From PALSA-1440 sp050011195 (GTDB lineage: Bacteria; Verrucomicrobiota; Verrucomicrobiia; Limisphaerales; UBA8199): 64,000 nt of DNA. The translations under genes and the position numbers were made by a program. A model generated the notes under the pieces. The model saw only the letters and a list, made by a program, of their open reading frames with translations. It was not told where the DNA came from and ran no database searches. The stretch covers positions 12,451-76,450 of the forward strand of contig JBEKJO010000005.1 of assembly GCA_050011195.1 (NCBI GenBank), read 5' to 3'. This document shows, one piece after another, positions 8,744 through 18,500 of the stretch. The first letter of the stretch is position 1. The number at the start of each line of letters is the position of its first letter.

Positions 8744-9367
8744 ATGCCCTTGATCGTAACCGGTCTGACCACCATGACGGATGCCGAGCTGATCCAGTTC
8801 GCCAAGAATGTCCACACCGCATTGAAGGGCAACGACAACGTGCCGGCTCCCCACCCTACTCTCTCGGCCTTGCAGGACCTCATCACCACCGCGGAAACCG
8901 GCGTCAATGCTTACGAGGCGGAGAAGGACGTGCTGCGCATGAGGAAGAACGGGCGCGACGAGGCCATCAAGGCCCTCTGCTATGGGTTGCGAACCGAAGC
9001 CGACACCGTGCAAGCCGTCACTTGCGGCGCTCCCGACAAGATCGAGACCACCGGCTTCCGCGTGCGGGCGCGTTCGACCCCGGTGGGGACTCCGGCGCAG
9101 GTGACGAACCTGGTGCTCAGGGCTGGCCCGGCCGACGGCACCCTCAAGGCCGCCTGGAAACCGGTGCGCGGCGTCAGGAGTTACGAGCTCGAGGCCAGCC
9201 CCGATCCCATGACGCCCGCCGGTTGGATTTACAAGGGCACGGTGACCAAATCGAAGGCAACCGTGAACAGTTTCGCGAGCGGCGCGAAGGTCTGGGTGCG
9301 CGTGCGGGGCATCGGCGCGGCCGGCCCCGGCCCCTGGAGCGATCCCACCGTCAAGACCGTCCCCTGA
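8744..9367 (+). CDS. Fibronectin type III domain protein of unknown function
   Basis: 207 residues, with no signal peptide or membrane segment. The N-terminal half (about 1-95) is helical and has no family I recognise. The C-terminal half (about 115-207) looks like one fibronectin-III domain: VTNLVLRAGPADGTLKAAWK, a YELEAS strand and a closing VWVRVRGIGAAGPGPWSD. It is monocistronic, preceded by the 21-bp repeat array and followed by a clear terminator. Similar proteins are, to my knowledge, common in Verrucomicrobiota with unknown role. Confidence 0.75.
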   Translation: MPLIVTGLTTMTDAELIQFAKNVHTALKGNDNVPAPHPTLSALQDLITTAETGVNAYEAEKDVLRMRKNGRDEAIKALCYGLRTEADTVQAVTCGAPDKIETTGFRVRARSTPVGTPAQVTNLVLRAGPADGTLKAAWKPVRGVRSYELEASPDPMTPAGWIYKGTVTKSKATVNSFASGAKVWVRVRGIGAAGPGPWSDPTVKTVP

Positions 9368-9425
9368 TTTGGAGGTAAACAGATACTGACAAACACATAC
9401 GACAACATATCTGTTAGTAAGAGAT

Positions 9426-9465
9426 GGCCCGGAGAGCTGAGACGTGCTCCGGGCCCTTCTCTTTT
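9426..9465 (+). terminator. Rho-independent terminator after the FN3 gene
   Basis: A 9-bp GC stem (GGCCCGGAG at 9426-9434, CTCCGGGCC at 9447-9455) with a 12-nt loop is followed by CTTCTCTTTT. It lies 59 bp after the stop of the gene at 8744. Confidence 0.75.
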
Positions 9466-9562
9466 ACTCAATTTCGTGGATTCTTCCCCCGTGCCGACGC
9501 CCCCTCCCGCCGAATTGCCTTGAAAGCGGGCCGCCAGTGGCTAATCGTTTCCGTATCCGAGC

Positions 9563-10996
9563 ATGAATAACGTCGCGCGAACTTGGATTCTCCCCGCCCT
9601 GGCCGGCTTGTGGCTGCTGGCCGGGTGCGCGCACCTAAGCCGGCCCGCATCCCCCGCCGAATCACTCCAGGTGGGCGCGGCGGAGGTTGATATCACGACG
9701 CCACTGGGCAGCCGGATGGCCGGTTACTTCAACGAGCGCCTCGCAACCGGCACGCATGATCCGCTCCACGCCAAAGCGATCGTGCTGCGACAGGAGGAGG
9801 CCCAAATCGCCCTTGTTTCCTGTGACCTGCTAGGCATTCCGCTCGACATCACGACGAAAGCGCGCGCGCAGGCGAGCCAGCGGACGGGCATCCCCCTGAC
9901 CAACATCGTCATCTGCGCCACGCACAGTCATACCGGGCCGCTATTTGAGGGGGCGCTGCGGGATTTTTTCCACGAGGTCGCCGAGCAGAAGTATGCGCAT
10001 GACCCGCAGGAGAAACTTGATTACCCGGCGTTTCTGATCGAGCGGCTGGTGAAAGTGCTCGCCGCCGCGCAGGCGAACCTCCGGCCGGCGCAACTGCAAG
10101 CCGGCATCGCGACTCAGCCAGGGCTGGCCTTCAATCGCCGGTATTGGATGAAGAATGGCAAGGTCGTCTTTAATCCGGGCCAGCTCAACCCGAACATCGT
10201 GAGACCGGCCGGGCCAAGTGACCCGGACGTGGGGATTCTGCTGGCGCGCGACGTGCAAACGAAGCAGCCGTTAGCGGGGTTGACCGTCTTCGCGATGCAC
10301 TCGGATACGGTTGGCGGGACGCTCTATAGCGCGGATTACGAGTATTACCTGGAACAGACGTTACAGGCGGCCTTCGGCAGGGATTTCATCTCGGCCTTCG
10401 GCCTGGGCACCTGCGGCGACATCAACCACATCGACGTTACTCGTAAGAACACGACGAGCGGGTTTGCGGTGGCCGAACATCTCGGCAGCACGCTCGGAAA
10501 GGCGGTTCTCATGGCCTCGTCTGATATGCCGGTGATCCACCAGCCGGCGCTGGCCGTTCGGAGCACGACGTTGCAGGTACCCTTGCAGGAGGTCACCCCG
10601 GGGCAAGTCTCTGATGCCCGCGCGATCCTCGAGAAGCTTGGCGATACCAACATCCCTTTCCTTGCCAAGGTGGCGGCGGTGAGGACCCTGGACCTCGCCA
10701 ATCGCGGCCCGACCTGGCCGATGGAAGTGCAGGTGTTTCGCCTGGACGCCGGCACGGCGATAGTTTGTTTGCCCTGCGAAATCTTCGTCGAGCTGGGATT
10801 GGCAATCAAGCGCGCCTCGCCGTTTCCGCACACGCTGGTGATTTCCATCTGCAACGACCGCCCAAGCTACGTCCCGACGCTCAAGGCCTTCGGCGAGGGC
10901 AGCTACGAAGTCACCAATGCCCGTGTCAAGCCCGGCGCCGGCGAAATGCTCGTCGCCGCGGCGGTAAAGCTGCTAGGGTCGCTCAAATCTGAATGA
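9563..10996 (+). CDS. Neutral/alkaline ceramidase-like lipoprotein
   Basis: 477-residue exported protein. The signal sequence ends in the lipobox LLAGC with lipid-attachment Cys22, so it should be membrane-anchored outside the cytoplasm. The mature part starts VGAAEVDITTPLGSRMAGY and continues with ATHSHTGP, a His-rich motif typical of the N-terminal domain of neutral/alkaline non-lysosomal ceramidases and of the many uncharacterised bacterial relatives. No ceramidase activity should be assumed: environmental bacteria carry many such paralogues. Its stop overlaps the next start by 4 bp (ATGA), so it is translationally coupled to the permease at 10993. Confidence 0.8.
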   Translation: MNNVARTWILPALAGLWLLAGCAHLSRPASPAESLQVGAAEVDITTPLGSRMAGYFNERLATGTHDPLHAKAIVLRQEEAQIALVSCDLLGIPLDITTKARAQASQRTGIPLTNIVICATHSHTGPLFEGALRDFFHEVAEQKYAHDPQEKLDYPAFLIERLVKVLAAAQANLRPAQLQAGIATQPGLAFNRRYWMKNGKVVFNPGQLNPNIVRPAGPSDPDVGILLARDVQTKQPLAGLTVFAMHSDTVGGTLYSADYEYYLEQTLQAAFGRDFISAFGLGTCGDINHIDVTRKNTTSGFAVAEHLGSTLGKAVLMASSDMPVIHQPALAVRSTTLQVPLQEVTPGQVSDARAILEKLGDTNIPFLAKVAAVRTLDLANRGPTWPMEVQVFRLDAGTAIVCLPCEIFVELGLAIKRASPFPHTLVISICNDRPSYVPTLKAFGEGSYEVTNARVKPGAGEMLVAAAVKLLGSLKSE

Positions 10997-12483
10997 CCTC
11001 CTCCAGCACCCCGCCGCCCCCGCGTTCCCTCAGCGCCGGCCTGCTGCCCTCCCTCGGCCTCTTCACGACCATCATGATGGTAGTAGGCGGCGTCATTGGC
11101 TCCGGCATCTTCCGCAAGCCCGGCGTCATGGCCGCGCAAGTCGGTTCACCCGAACTCCTCCTTGGCGTCTGGGTCCTCGCGGGTCTGCTCACCCTTTTCG
11201 GCGCCCTCACCAACGCGGAAATCGCCAGTCTGATTCCCGAGACCGGCGGCCAGTATGTCTATTTCGAGCGGATGTATGGGCCTTTCTTCGCGTTTCTCTA
11301 CGGCTGGGCCACCTTTGCCGTCATGCAATGCGGCTCCATCGCCGCCGTTGCTTACGTCTTCGCCGAATACGCGACCCAGTTCGTCAAGTTGCCTGAGTTC
11401 CCGGCGGGCCTGGCCGGGTGGTCCCTGCACGTGCCCTTTGTGGGCGACGTTTCGCCGCTCAAAGAGATCGGGACCAAGGGCCTGGCGGCGGCCTTGATCC
11501 TTTTCCTTACCGCTGTTAACTGTGTCGGCGTCCGCTTCGGCGGCCTCGTGCAAAACATCTTCACCGTGGCCAAAGTCGCCGCCATGCTGCTGCTGGCCCT
11601 CGGCGCGTTCCTGTTGCCCACCGGCGGCGCCGTCGCCAACCTCACCACCCCCAGTACGCACATCCATCTGACTGGACTCGCCCTGATTGCCGGCATCGCC
11701 GCCGCCCTCCAGGGCGCCTTCTGGACCTACGACGGCTGGAACAAGCTCACCTACATCGCCGGCGAAGTGAAGCAGCCCCAGCGCAACATCCCCCTCGGCC
11801 TGCTCTGGGGCATGTTGATCGTCACCGCCACTTACCTCCTCATGAACGTCGCCTACGCCTATGTGCTGCCCATTGACCAGATGGCCCGTTCCAAACTCGT
11901 CGCCGCCGACGTCGCCGAGCGATGTTTCACCGGCGGCGGACGCTGCATCGCCGCCGCGGTGATGATCTCCACCTTCGGCATCGCCAATTCCATCATCCTC
12001 GCCAGCGCCCGGGTCTATTTCTCGATGGCCCGCAGGAACGTCTTCCCGCGCCGCCTCGGCCAAGTCCACCCCCGCTTCCACACCCCGGCCGCCTCGCTCG
12101 TCGTCCAGGGAATCTGGAGCGCCCTCCTCCTCTGCAGCGGCACCTTCGACACCCTCACCGACACCCTGATCTTTGTGAGCTGGGCCTTTTACGCCGTCGG
12201 TGCCTACGGCGTGTTTGTCCTCCGCCGGAAGCAACCCGACGCGCCGCGCCCATACAAAGTCCCCGGCTATCCGCTCGTCCCCTGGCTCTTCATCCTCTTC
12301 GCCCTGCTCTACCTCGTGTTCACAGTCTATAACGACGTCGCCGGCTACCACACGGCTGTCGCGGCTGGAAAACCCGGCCTGATCAACTCCGCCCTCGGCA
12401 CCGTCCTCGTGCTCATCGGCGCCCCCATCTACTTCTTTTATCGCGCCCGAAAGCCCGCCGCAGTAGCCCCATCGCCCCCCTGA
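10993..12483 (+). CDS. APC-family amino acid permease
   Basis: 496-residue polytopic membrane protein of the amino acid-polyamine-organocation superfamily. About twelve hydrophobic segments can be counted. The first contains the family signature VVGGVIGSGIFRKPG (about 30-44), where the unwound helix binds the substrate. TM3-like sequences include ETGGQYVYFERMYG. It overlaps the ceramidase-like gene by 4 bp, which implies co-expression: one could release an amine or amino acid that the other imports, though this is inference. Substrate cannot be predicted. A long antisense frame over this gene is a GC artefact. Confidence 0.9.
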   Translation: MTSSSTPPPPRSLSAGLLPSLGLFTTIMMVVGGVIGSGIFRKPGVMAAQVGSPELLLGVWVLAGLLTLFGALTNAEIASLIPETGGQYVYFERMYGPFFAFLYGWATFAVMQCGSIAAVAYVFAEYATQFVKLPEFPAGLAGWSLHVPFVGDVSPLKEIGTKGLAAALILFLTAVNCVGVRFGGLVQNIFTVAKVAAMLLLALGAFLLPTGGAVANLTTPSTHIHLTGLALIAGIAAALQGAFWTYDGWNKLTYIAGEVKQPQRNIPLGLLWGMLIVTATYLLMNVAYAYVLPIDQMARSKLVAADVAERCFTGGGRCIAAAVMISTFGIANSIILASARVYFSMARRNVFPRRLGQVHPRFHTPAASLVVQGIWSALLLCSGTFDTLTDTLIFVSWAFYAVGAYGVFVLRRKQPDAPRPYKVPGYPLVPWLFILFALLYLVFTVYNDVAGYHTAVAAGKPGLINSALGTVLVLIGAPIYFFYRARKPAAVAPSPP

Positions 12484-12568
12484 TCCCGCAGCAGGACTCG
12501 CAATTGCGAGAATACGGTGTATTATGACTACGACTAGCTCTGACCATAAACAGAGGAAAGGACAGACA

Positions 12569-12952
12569 ATGAAAAATGGAATGATATTGAAGACATCTAT
12601 CGTGACCTTGGCGCTCGGCGCAAGCCTGGCGCTGCCAACGCTCACTTCGGGAGCCGAGGAGAAGGCCGCCGCACAAACCCAGACCATTAAAGGCGAGGTC
12701 GTGGACCTGATGTGCTACCTCGACCACGGCGCCAAAGGCGAGAAACACAAAGGCTGCGCCAAAAAGTGCATCGAGAATGGCGGCCCGGTTGGCCTCCTCA
12801 CTGCCGACAACCAGCTCTACCTGATCGTCGGCGACCACCAGCCGATGAATAAGGAACTCGCCGATAAAGCCGCCCAGACCGTCACCCTCAAAGGTAAAGT
12901 CGTCGAGCGCAACGGCATGAAGATGATCGAGAACGCCCAATTGCAGGAATAG
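12569..12952 (+). CDS. Small exported protein with a Cys/His cluster
   Basis: 127 residues from ATG at 12569 (the frame opens at 12524, but a purine-rich AGGAAAGGA lies just before 12569). The signal peptide, about 28 residues, ends near LTSGAEE. The mature domain starts GEVVDLMCYLDH and has a conserved-looking C-x3-H ... C-x3-C cluster (MCYLDH, GCAKKC), followed by GGPVGLL and beta-strand-like segments ending VTLKGKVVERNGMKMI. The shape suggests a small OB-like beta barrel that may bind a metal or haem through the Cys/His cluster. No function known to me. Confidence 0.75.
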   Translation: MKNGMILKTSIVTLALGASLALPTLTSGAEEKAAAQTQTIKGEVVDLMCYLDHGAKGEKHKGCAKKCIENGGPVGLLTADNQLYLIVGDHQPMNKELADKAAQTVTLKGKVVERNGMKMIENAQLQE

Positions 12953-12970
12953 CCCCTCTCACCCTCAGCA

Positions 12971-13330
12971 TCATCGGCCCCCATTGGCGATCAGCGGCGC
13001 CCACCACAGATACGTCTTGCCACCGGGTCCAGGCCCGGCTCCCGCAGCGGTAAGCGAGTCCTCGTCGAACTGCTGCCGGGTGATAAAGATGACATGGCCG
13101 GCCAGCGCGACAATCGCTCCCCCCTTTTTGCTGTGCAATAGCCCGATGCCCTCCCCATTGCTCACCCGGGGGTAATTGGCGCCATCGTTGCACTCAAAGG
13201 CCCCCGGGTCGCCCGGACCGAGGGCGTTCTCGTCCGGCTCCCAAAGGCAATTGTTCTCTCCCGGTCGCCCGGGAAAGGCGCGCTTGGCTTGCACGCGGTT
13301 GGGCCGAACGGGTTGGGCTGCGGTTCCCAT
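12971..13330 (-). pseudogene. C-terminal remnant of a prepilin-like (type II secretion G) protein
   Basis: The minus-strand frame contains the C-terminal signature of the large Planctomycetes/Verrucomicrobia prepilin family: NCLWEPDENA, FECNDGANYP, LHSKKGGAIVALAGHVIFI and a final LWWAP-type end before the stop. The N-terminal methylation motif and hydrophobic helix of such proteins are absent upstream; the frame begins in unrelated sequence. So this is the last ~100 codons of a truncated gene. It fills the 546-bp gap between the small exported protein and the Ig-like protein. No intact copy is in the window. Confidence 0.6.
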
Positions 13331-13498
13331 GCGTCATTGTCACGCAAAATGAGTGAGCGTCACGCCAAACCAGAGGCCGGCGCGCGCCCAAAGGCGGATT
13401 TTGGGCCAGAATCGGCGCTGGCACTCGCGATGCTGAATACACCTTGGAGTATCAATATGTGGCGTGAAAACACCTTTCAAAAGGAACTGATTCCCGTT

Positions 13499-15403
13499 AT
13501 GAAACCCAATGTCCTTCCCTCCCCTTGTCGCCGTCGGTGGATGTGCAGCGGCACATTGTTCTTTCTTGGGGTCTTTCTTGTTCAAGCCGATCCCGTCATC
13601 TTAACCCAACCGCAGAGCCAGACTGCTGTTGCCGGAAGCACCGCCACTTTTTACGTAGATGCTTCCGGTTCGGGGCCGGTGAGTTATCAATGGTGGGGGA
13701 ACCTGACCAGCCTTGCCAACGGCGGAAGGATCAGCGGCGCGGAGACTTCGACGCTCACCATCACAAATCTGAGCACGAACGATTTCGGTCTTTACTACGT
13801 CGTAGTCACCAATGGATTTGGCTGCGTGACCAGCGCGGTGGCGCCGCTCTCGGTGACGAACGTCGGGCAGCCCATTCCCATGAACCCCTACACTGGACAA
13901 GGTAGTGGACAATATGGAACCCTGCAAATTGTGTCCGGAAGCGGGGCCTTCGCCTCCCTCTCGGCAGCCAACAAGACCTTGAGTGTTTTACCGGGCGCGA
14001 CCCTCAGCGGCGCGGTCAATCTGGAGGCCCTCAATTATGGCGTCAGCGAGGATGTCGCGCCGCTAATCTACACTCCTTCCTGGGGGGAGGCCAGCAATAG
14101 TTGGCAGTTGATCAACGATTGGATTGTCACCGGCGCTTCGGCGCAACAGGCACAGGTATCGGTGACCGCCCCGGCAACGCCGGGAGTTTATTACATCATT
14201 TTTGCGTTTCAATGGGAAGTCGGGGGCGACCATCTTGCGTCGGCCTCGAATTGGACGCTGGGTTACGATGTTTGGAATGATGGCAACGATCTTGCCGAGT
14301 TCAGCGCTGCGCAAGTGGCTAACGCCCAAGCCTCCGGTTGCACGGTTAATCTTTGGTTATACCCCTGCGGCGTTGGGCCGGAATATGCGCCATGCCCCAG
14401 CGGCTTTCTGCCGCAATATGTGCCAGCCGATGCCGTGACCGTTGTGGTCGGGACACCACCACCGCCCCCTCCGCGCCCGGCGACAGCCACCGCAACCCTG
14501 GTGGATGGGTTTGTTGTGGCTGCCATCGTTACCGATGGCGGCTACGGCTATACCAACACGCCGCTGGTTCGATTTATCGGCGGTGGCGGCAATGGGGCAC
14601 AGGCAGTCGCTGTGGTTAGCAACGGTGTCGTGGTCGGCATCACGATTACCGATGCCGGAATTGGTTACACGAACCCGCCGGTCATCGTCATCGACCCGCC
14701 GTTTATTTTCAATCCGGTCTTGAGCCTCGCACCTATGTCGTTCCTTGCCTTTTCCAATCTCACCGTTGGCCGCGTTTATCAATTGCAGCAGTCGGTGGCC
14801 TGGTATTGGTCAAACCAGCCAGTCAGCTTCACGGCCACAAATGCCCTCTACACGCAAATGGTTGCGGGAGTGGCGGGCAGCGGAAATTACCGGCTGGCGC
14901 TCAGTCCGGCGCCGGCCCAGGCCTTCGCCACAGCAGTGCTGGACTATGGGTTTGTCGTCCACGCGACACTGACTAGCGGCGGTTCCGGCTACGTCAAGAG
15001 TCCAGCAGTCATCATCGTTGGCGGTGGCGGCAGCAATGCCACCGCAGTTGCGAACCTCTCTGGTGGCATGGTGACGAACATCACTATCACCGATGCTGGC
15101 ATCGGCTACACCAACACGCCAACGGTTGAAATCGCCCAGCCGCCAGCCGCCGCCGTGTCGCCAACGGTGGTGCCGGGGATGCGGTTGGATTCCGCAAGCC
15201 TGGCTCCCTATGACAATTATCAGATTCAATTCAAGCCGGACCTTGGCAGAACGTGGGGGAATTGGAATGGGGGATTATTCACCCCGACTAACGTGACCAA
15301 TTCGCAATACGTTTTCATTACGAATGGCGTCGGCTTTTTCCGCATGCAACACGTGCCGCGGCCTATGCCCGCCATTGCGCGTAGTGCCTCCAGCACGCCC
15401 TGA
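13499..15403 (+). CDS. Secreted protein with an Ig-like domain and internal repeats
   Basis: 634 residues from ATG at 13499; the frame opens earlier, but here a signal peptide begins (basic CRRRWM, then a hydrophobic segment ending VQA). Residues about 32-120 form an immunoglobulin-like domain (ILTQPQSQTAVAGSTATF ... YQWW ... LTITNLSTNDFGLYYVVV). Two repeats of about 70 residues near the C-terminal half share the pattern ATATLVDGFVV ... GGYGYTNTP ... GGGGN ... GITITDAGIGYTNPP, separated by a fibronectin-like stretch. It ends without an obvious sorting tail. Probably a cell-surface or secreted adhesin- or matrix-like protein; function unknown. Confidence 0.75.
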   Translation: MKPNVLPSPCRRRWMCSGTLFFLGVFLVQADPVILTQPQSQTAVAGSTATFYVDASGSGPVSYQWWGNLTSLANGGRISGAETSTLTITNLSTNDFGLYYVVVTNGFGCVTSAVAPLSVTNVGQPIPMNPYTGQGSGQYGTLQIVSGSGAFASLSAANKTLSVLPGATLSGAVNLEALNYGVSEDVAPLIYTPSWGEASNSWQLINDWIVTGASAQQAQVSVTAPATPGVYYIIFAFQWEVGGDHLASASNWTLGYDVWNDGNDLAEFSAAQVANAQASGCTVNLWLYPCGVGPEYAPCPSGFLPQYVPADAVTVVVGTPPPPPPRPATATATLVDGFVVAAIVTDGGYGYTNTPLVRFIGGGGNGAQAVAVVSNGVVVGITITDAGIGYTNPPVIVIDPPFIFNPVLSLAPMSFLAFSNLTVGRVYQLQQSVAWYWSNQPVSFTATNALYTQMVAGVAGSGNYRLALSPAPAQAFATAVLDYGFVVHATLTSGGSGYVKSPAVIIVGGGGSNATAVANLSGGMVTNITITDAGIGYTNTPTVEIAQPPAAAVSPTVVPGMRLDSASLAPYDNYQIQFKPDLGRTWGNWNGGLFTPTNVTNSQYVFITNGVGFFRMQHVPRPMPAIARSASSTP

Positions 15404-15594
15404 CCGGTGGATCAGTCGGCTCCCTTCCATCAACTCCTTCACCGTCTGCAGTTGCAGCTGGGGACAGCGTGAGAAAGCGTTTGAGAAGTGGCCTGTATCA
15501 ATGCCGTTGCGGGACCAGTGACATAATCGTAGCGTGGGGGTGTTATGGTCGGAGTGGATTGGGCGGCAAGAACGGAGCGTCCGTTTCGCAGCGG

Positions 15595-18500
15595 CTACTT
15601 CGCCATCACAATTTCCAGCGTCTCGTCGCGCTGGTGCGGGGCGTCTTCCTCCGCCTCGACGAGTGGCATGGCCGTCGGTGTCTCCAGCGAAGCCGTCGGC
15701 TGGCCGGTCACCGCCTCGTTGGCCTTGTGGAATTTCACGCTGACGATCTTGCTCACGCCGTGCTCCTGCATGGTAATGCCGTAGAGCACGTCCGCCATGC
15801 CGATGGTGCGCTTGTTGTGCGTGATGATGATGAACTGCGAGCGCGCCAGGAAACGCTGCAAGACGCGGATAAAGCGGTTGATGTTGGATTCGTCCAGGGG
15901 GGCGTCCAACTCGTCGAGCACGCAGAACGGGCTGGGCTTGACCTGGTAAATCGAGAATAGCAGCGCCACGGCGGTCATTGTCTGCTCGCCGCCGGACAGG
16001 AGCGAAATGGTTTGCAACTGCTTGCCGGGCGGGCGCGCCACAATGTCAATGCCGCTTTCGAGCAGGTCGTTCTCGTCCATCAGCACCAGGTCAGCTTTGC
16101 CGCCGTCAAAGACTTCGGTGAACATCGCCCGGAAGCTCTCCCGGATCTTGTCGAAGGTGTCCCGGAACATCTCGCGGGTCTGGACGTTGATGCGGTTGAT
16201 GACTTCGAGCAACTGCGCCTTGGCCTGGACCAGGTCGTCGTGCTGCTTGCTGAGGAACTGGTAGCGCTGCTCGGTTTCTTCGTATTCCTCGATGGCGACG
16301 AGGTTCACCGGCCCTATCTCTTCGATGCGCTGCTGCAAGGCTTCGACTTGCTGGGCGACGGCGCTCCAATCGGTGGCGGCGCCGGCGGCCGCCATTTCCT
16401 CGGGCGTCATTACGTGTATTCTCGCCGGGCCTTCGTCGGCATAGGTAATGGTAATGCACTCGCTGCGAATGCTGTCGAGGCTGACGTGGTATTTCTGCTG
16501 GACCCGCTCCCGCAGGTTCTGCGCCGACATATTCTTCTGCGCCAGTTCCACTTCCAGCGCCCCGCGCTTCTCCTGCAATTCAGTCAAACACCGGCGCTGC
16601 TCCCGCAAACCTTCCTCGCGCGCAGCGACGTCCTCGTCCTGCGCCTGCTTTTGCGCGGCCAGTTCGGCGGTCTGCGCATTGACCTGTTCCCGGTCGTGCT
16701 GGAGCTTCTCAATCAACCCGCGCGATTCGATGATCTCCGACTCGGCCTGCTCCTTGCGGCCAACGAAGGAGGAAAGCTCGCCGCGCCGCTGCTCGATGAC
16801 TTGCGTCAGTTCGCGGATGCGCTGGTCCAGCGACTGCCGCTGCTGCTGGAACGAAGCGCACATCTGCTCTTCCGCCGCCAGCGCCACCCGGCTGTCGGTC
16901 AGCCCGGCGTTGGCCGCGTCGCGTTGCTGGCGCAGGCCCTCCAACTGGACGGTCAATTCCGCGACCTGCGACTGGCAGGCCCGTTCGCGCGTTTCGCACT
17001 CATCGGCCCGGGCTGCCAGCCCGGCGCGCTTTTGCAACCCTTCCTGTTCCTGCGCGGCCAGGCTTTGAATCTCATAAACAACCGTATCAATCTTCTGGTG
17101 CAGCAGCCGCTGGGAATTGTGGAGCGCGTTGAACTCGCCTTCATGCGTGGCGATGGCCACTTCCTGCGCGCGCAGTTCAACCTGCGCCTGCTGCAACCCG
17201 GCCTCAAGTTCGGTCTGCTCGCTTTGCAGGGCGCCTTTGCGGCGGCTAATTTCGGCCACTTCTTCCTGCAAGCCGGCCAGGGCCGACCGCAAGTCAGCGA
17301 TCTGGTTTTTCCGGCCCAGAATTGAAGCCGGCGCTTTGCCGTCGCCATTCCCGTTGCTGCAGCCGCCGGTGTAAATGCCGTGGCAGCTCAGCAACTCACC
17401 CCCCACTGTGACGTAGTGAAAAGCGCCTTTGCTCTCTTGCCACGCCGCGGTCGCCGCATCCAAGTCCCGTACAATTCGCGTGCTGCCGAGCAGGCGCTCC
17501 ATCAGCGGGCGAATGGAGGCCTCGCTCTCAACGACCGCCAGCGCGGCCACGGGCGCGCCATTCAGTTCGGGAGCGGCGAGCGGAGTTTGGGAATTGGCAG
17601 CCGGTGACGGGTGATCGGTAACTGGTGATTGGAGCTTGGCGCTGCCCTCGCGCGAACCGCCCTCCCCGTGGCCGTCTCTGACGAACGCCAGCGGCGCGAT
17701 GCTCGCTCGGCCGGTCTTGTTGGCGTTGAGGTCAGCCAGAATCTGGCGGGCGGACTCCGGCTGCTCCGTCAACACCAGTTGCAGGTGATGGCCCAGGGCC
17801 GTCTCGATGGCCGTCACGTATTGATCCGGCACGCGAATCTTGTCCGCCAGCGACCCCAGCACGTGCTGCGACTGCTTGAGCGCGGCGAGCGGGCCGACGT
17901 TGAACCCCTCGTGGTCGGCCTGCAATTGTTCCAGCACGCTCAGCCGGGAACGCTTCCCGGCCTGTTGCTCCAGGGCCTGGTCCTGCGCTCGGGCGGCGCC
18001 CTCCAATTCCTCCTGGAGTTCGCGCAGCCGCTTTTGCCGTCCTTCCACGGTGCCGCGCTGCGTTTGCGCGCTGAGCTTCTCGGCCGTGACATTGGCCACG
18101 AACTCACGCAGCCGGGCTTCCAGGCGCGTCCGCTCCTCTTCCAGTTGGATTTTCTCGGCGGACAGCTTCTCCAATCGCACCACGTTGCCCTGCTTCTGCA
18201 AATCGAGCGCGGTGATCTCGTTGCGCACGCGCGTCAAGTCCTGCGCGGTGGCGAAAGCCTCGGCCTGGGCCTGGCGCAGGGCCTCTTGCTGCTGCCGCAG
18301 CTCCTCTTCCACTTGCCGCAGCGCGTCCTGCCTCGCGGCGAGTGTTTCCCGGTGCTGTTCCAGGGCCTTCTCGGAGGCGGTCAAATGCCCGCTGACGGTG
18401 GCCAGGTCCTGCCCCGCCGCCCGGCGCCGCTCCTCGGCCTGCGTCAAATCCGCCATGGCTTTGGTGTTTTGCGTCGCGAACTCGCGCAACCGCTCCTCAT

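Noticed and set aside
11146..12687. 513-codon minus-strand frame over the APC permease
   Set aside because: Antisense to a permease with intact signature and many transmembrane segments; the protein would be a hydrophilic acidic repeat with no known fold.
16012..17325. 437-codon plus-strand frame over smc
   Set aside because: Shadow of the SMC coiled coil.
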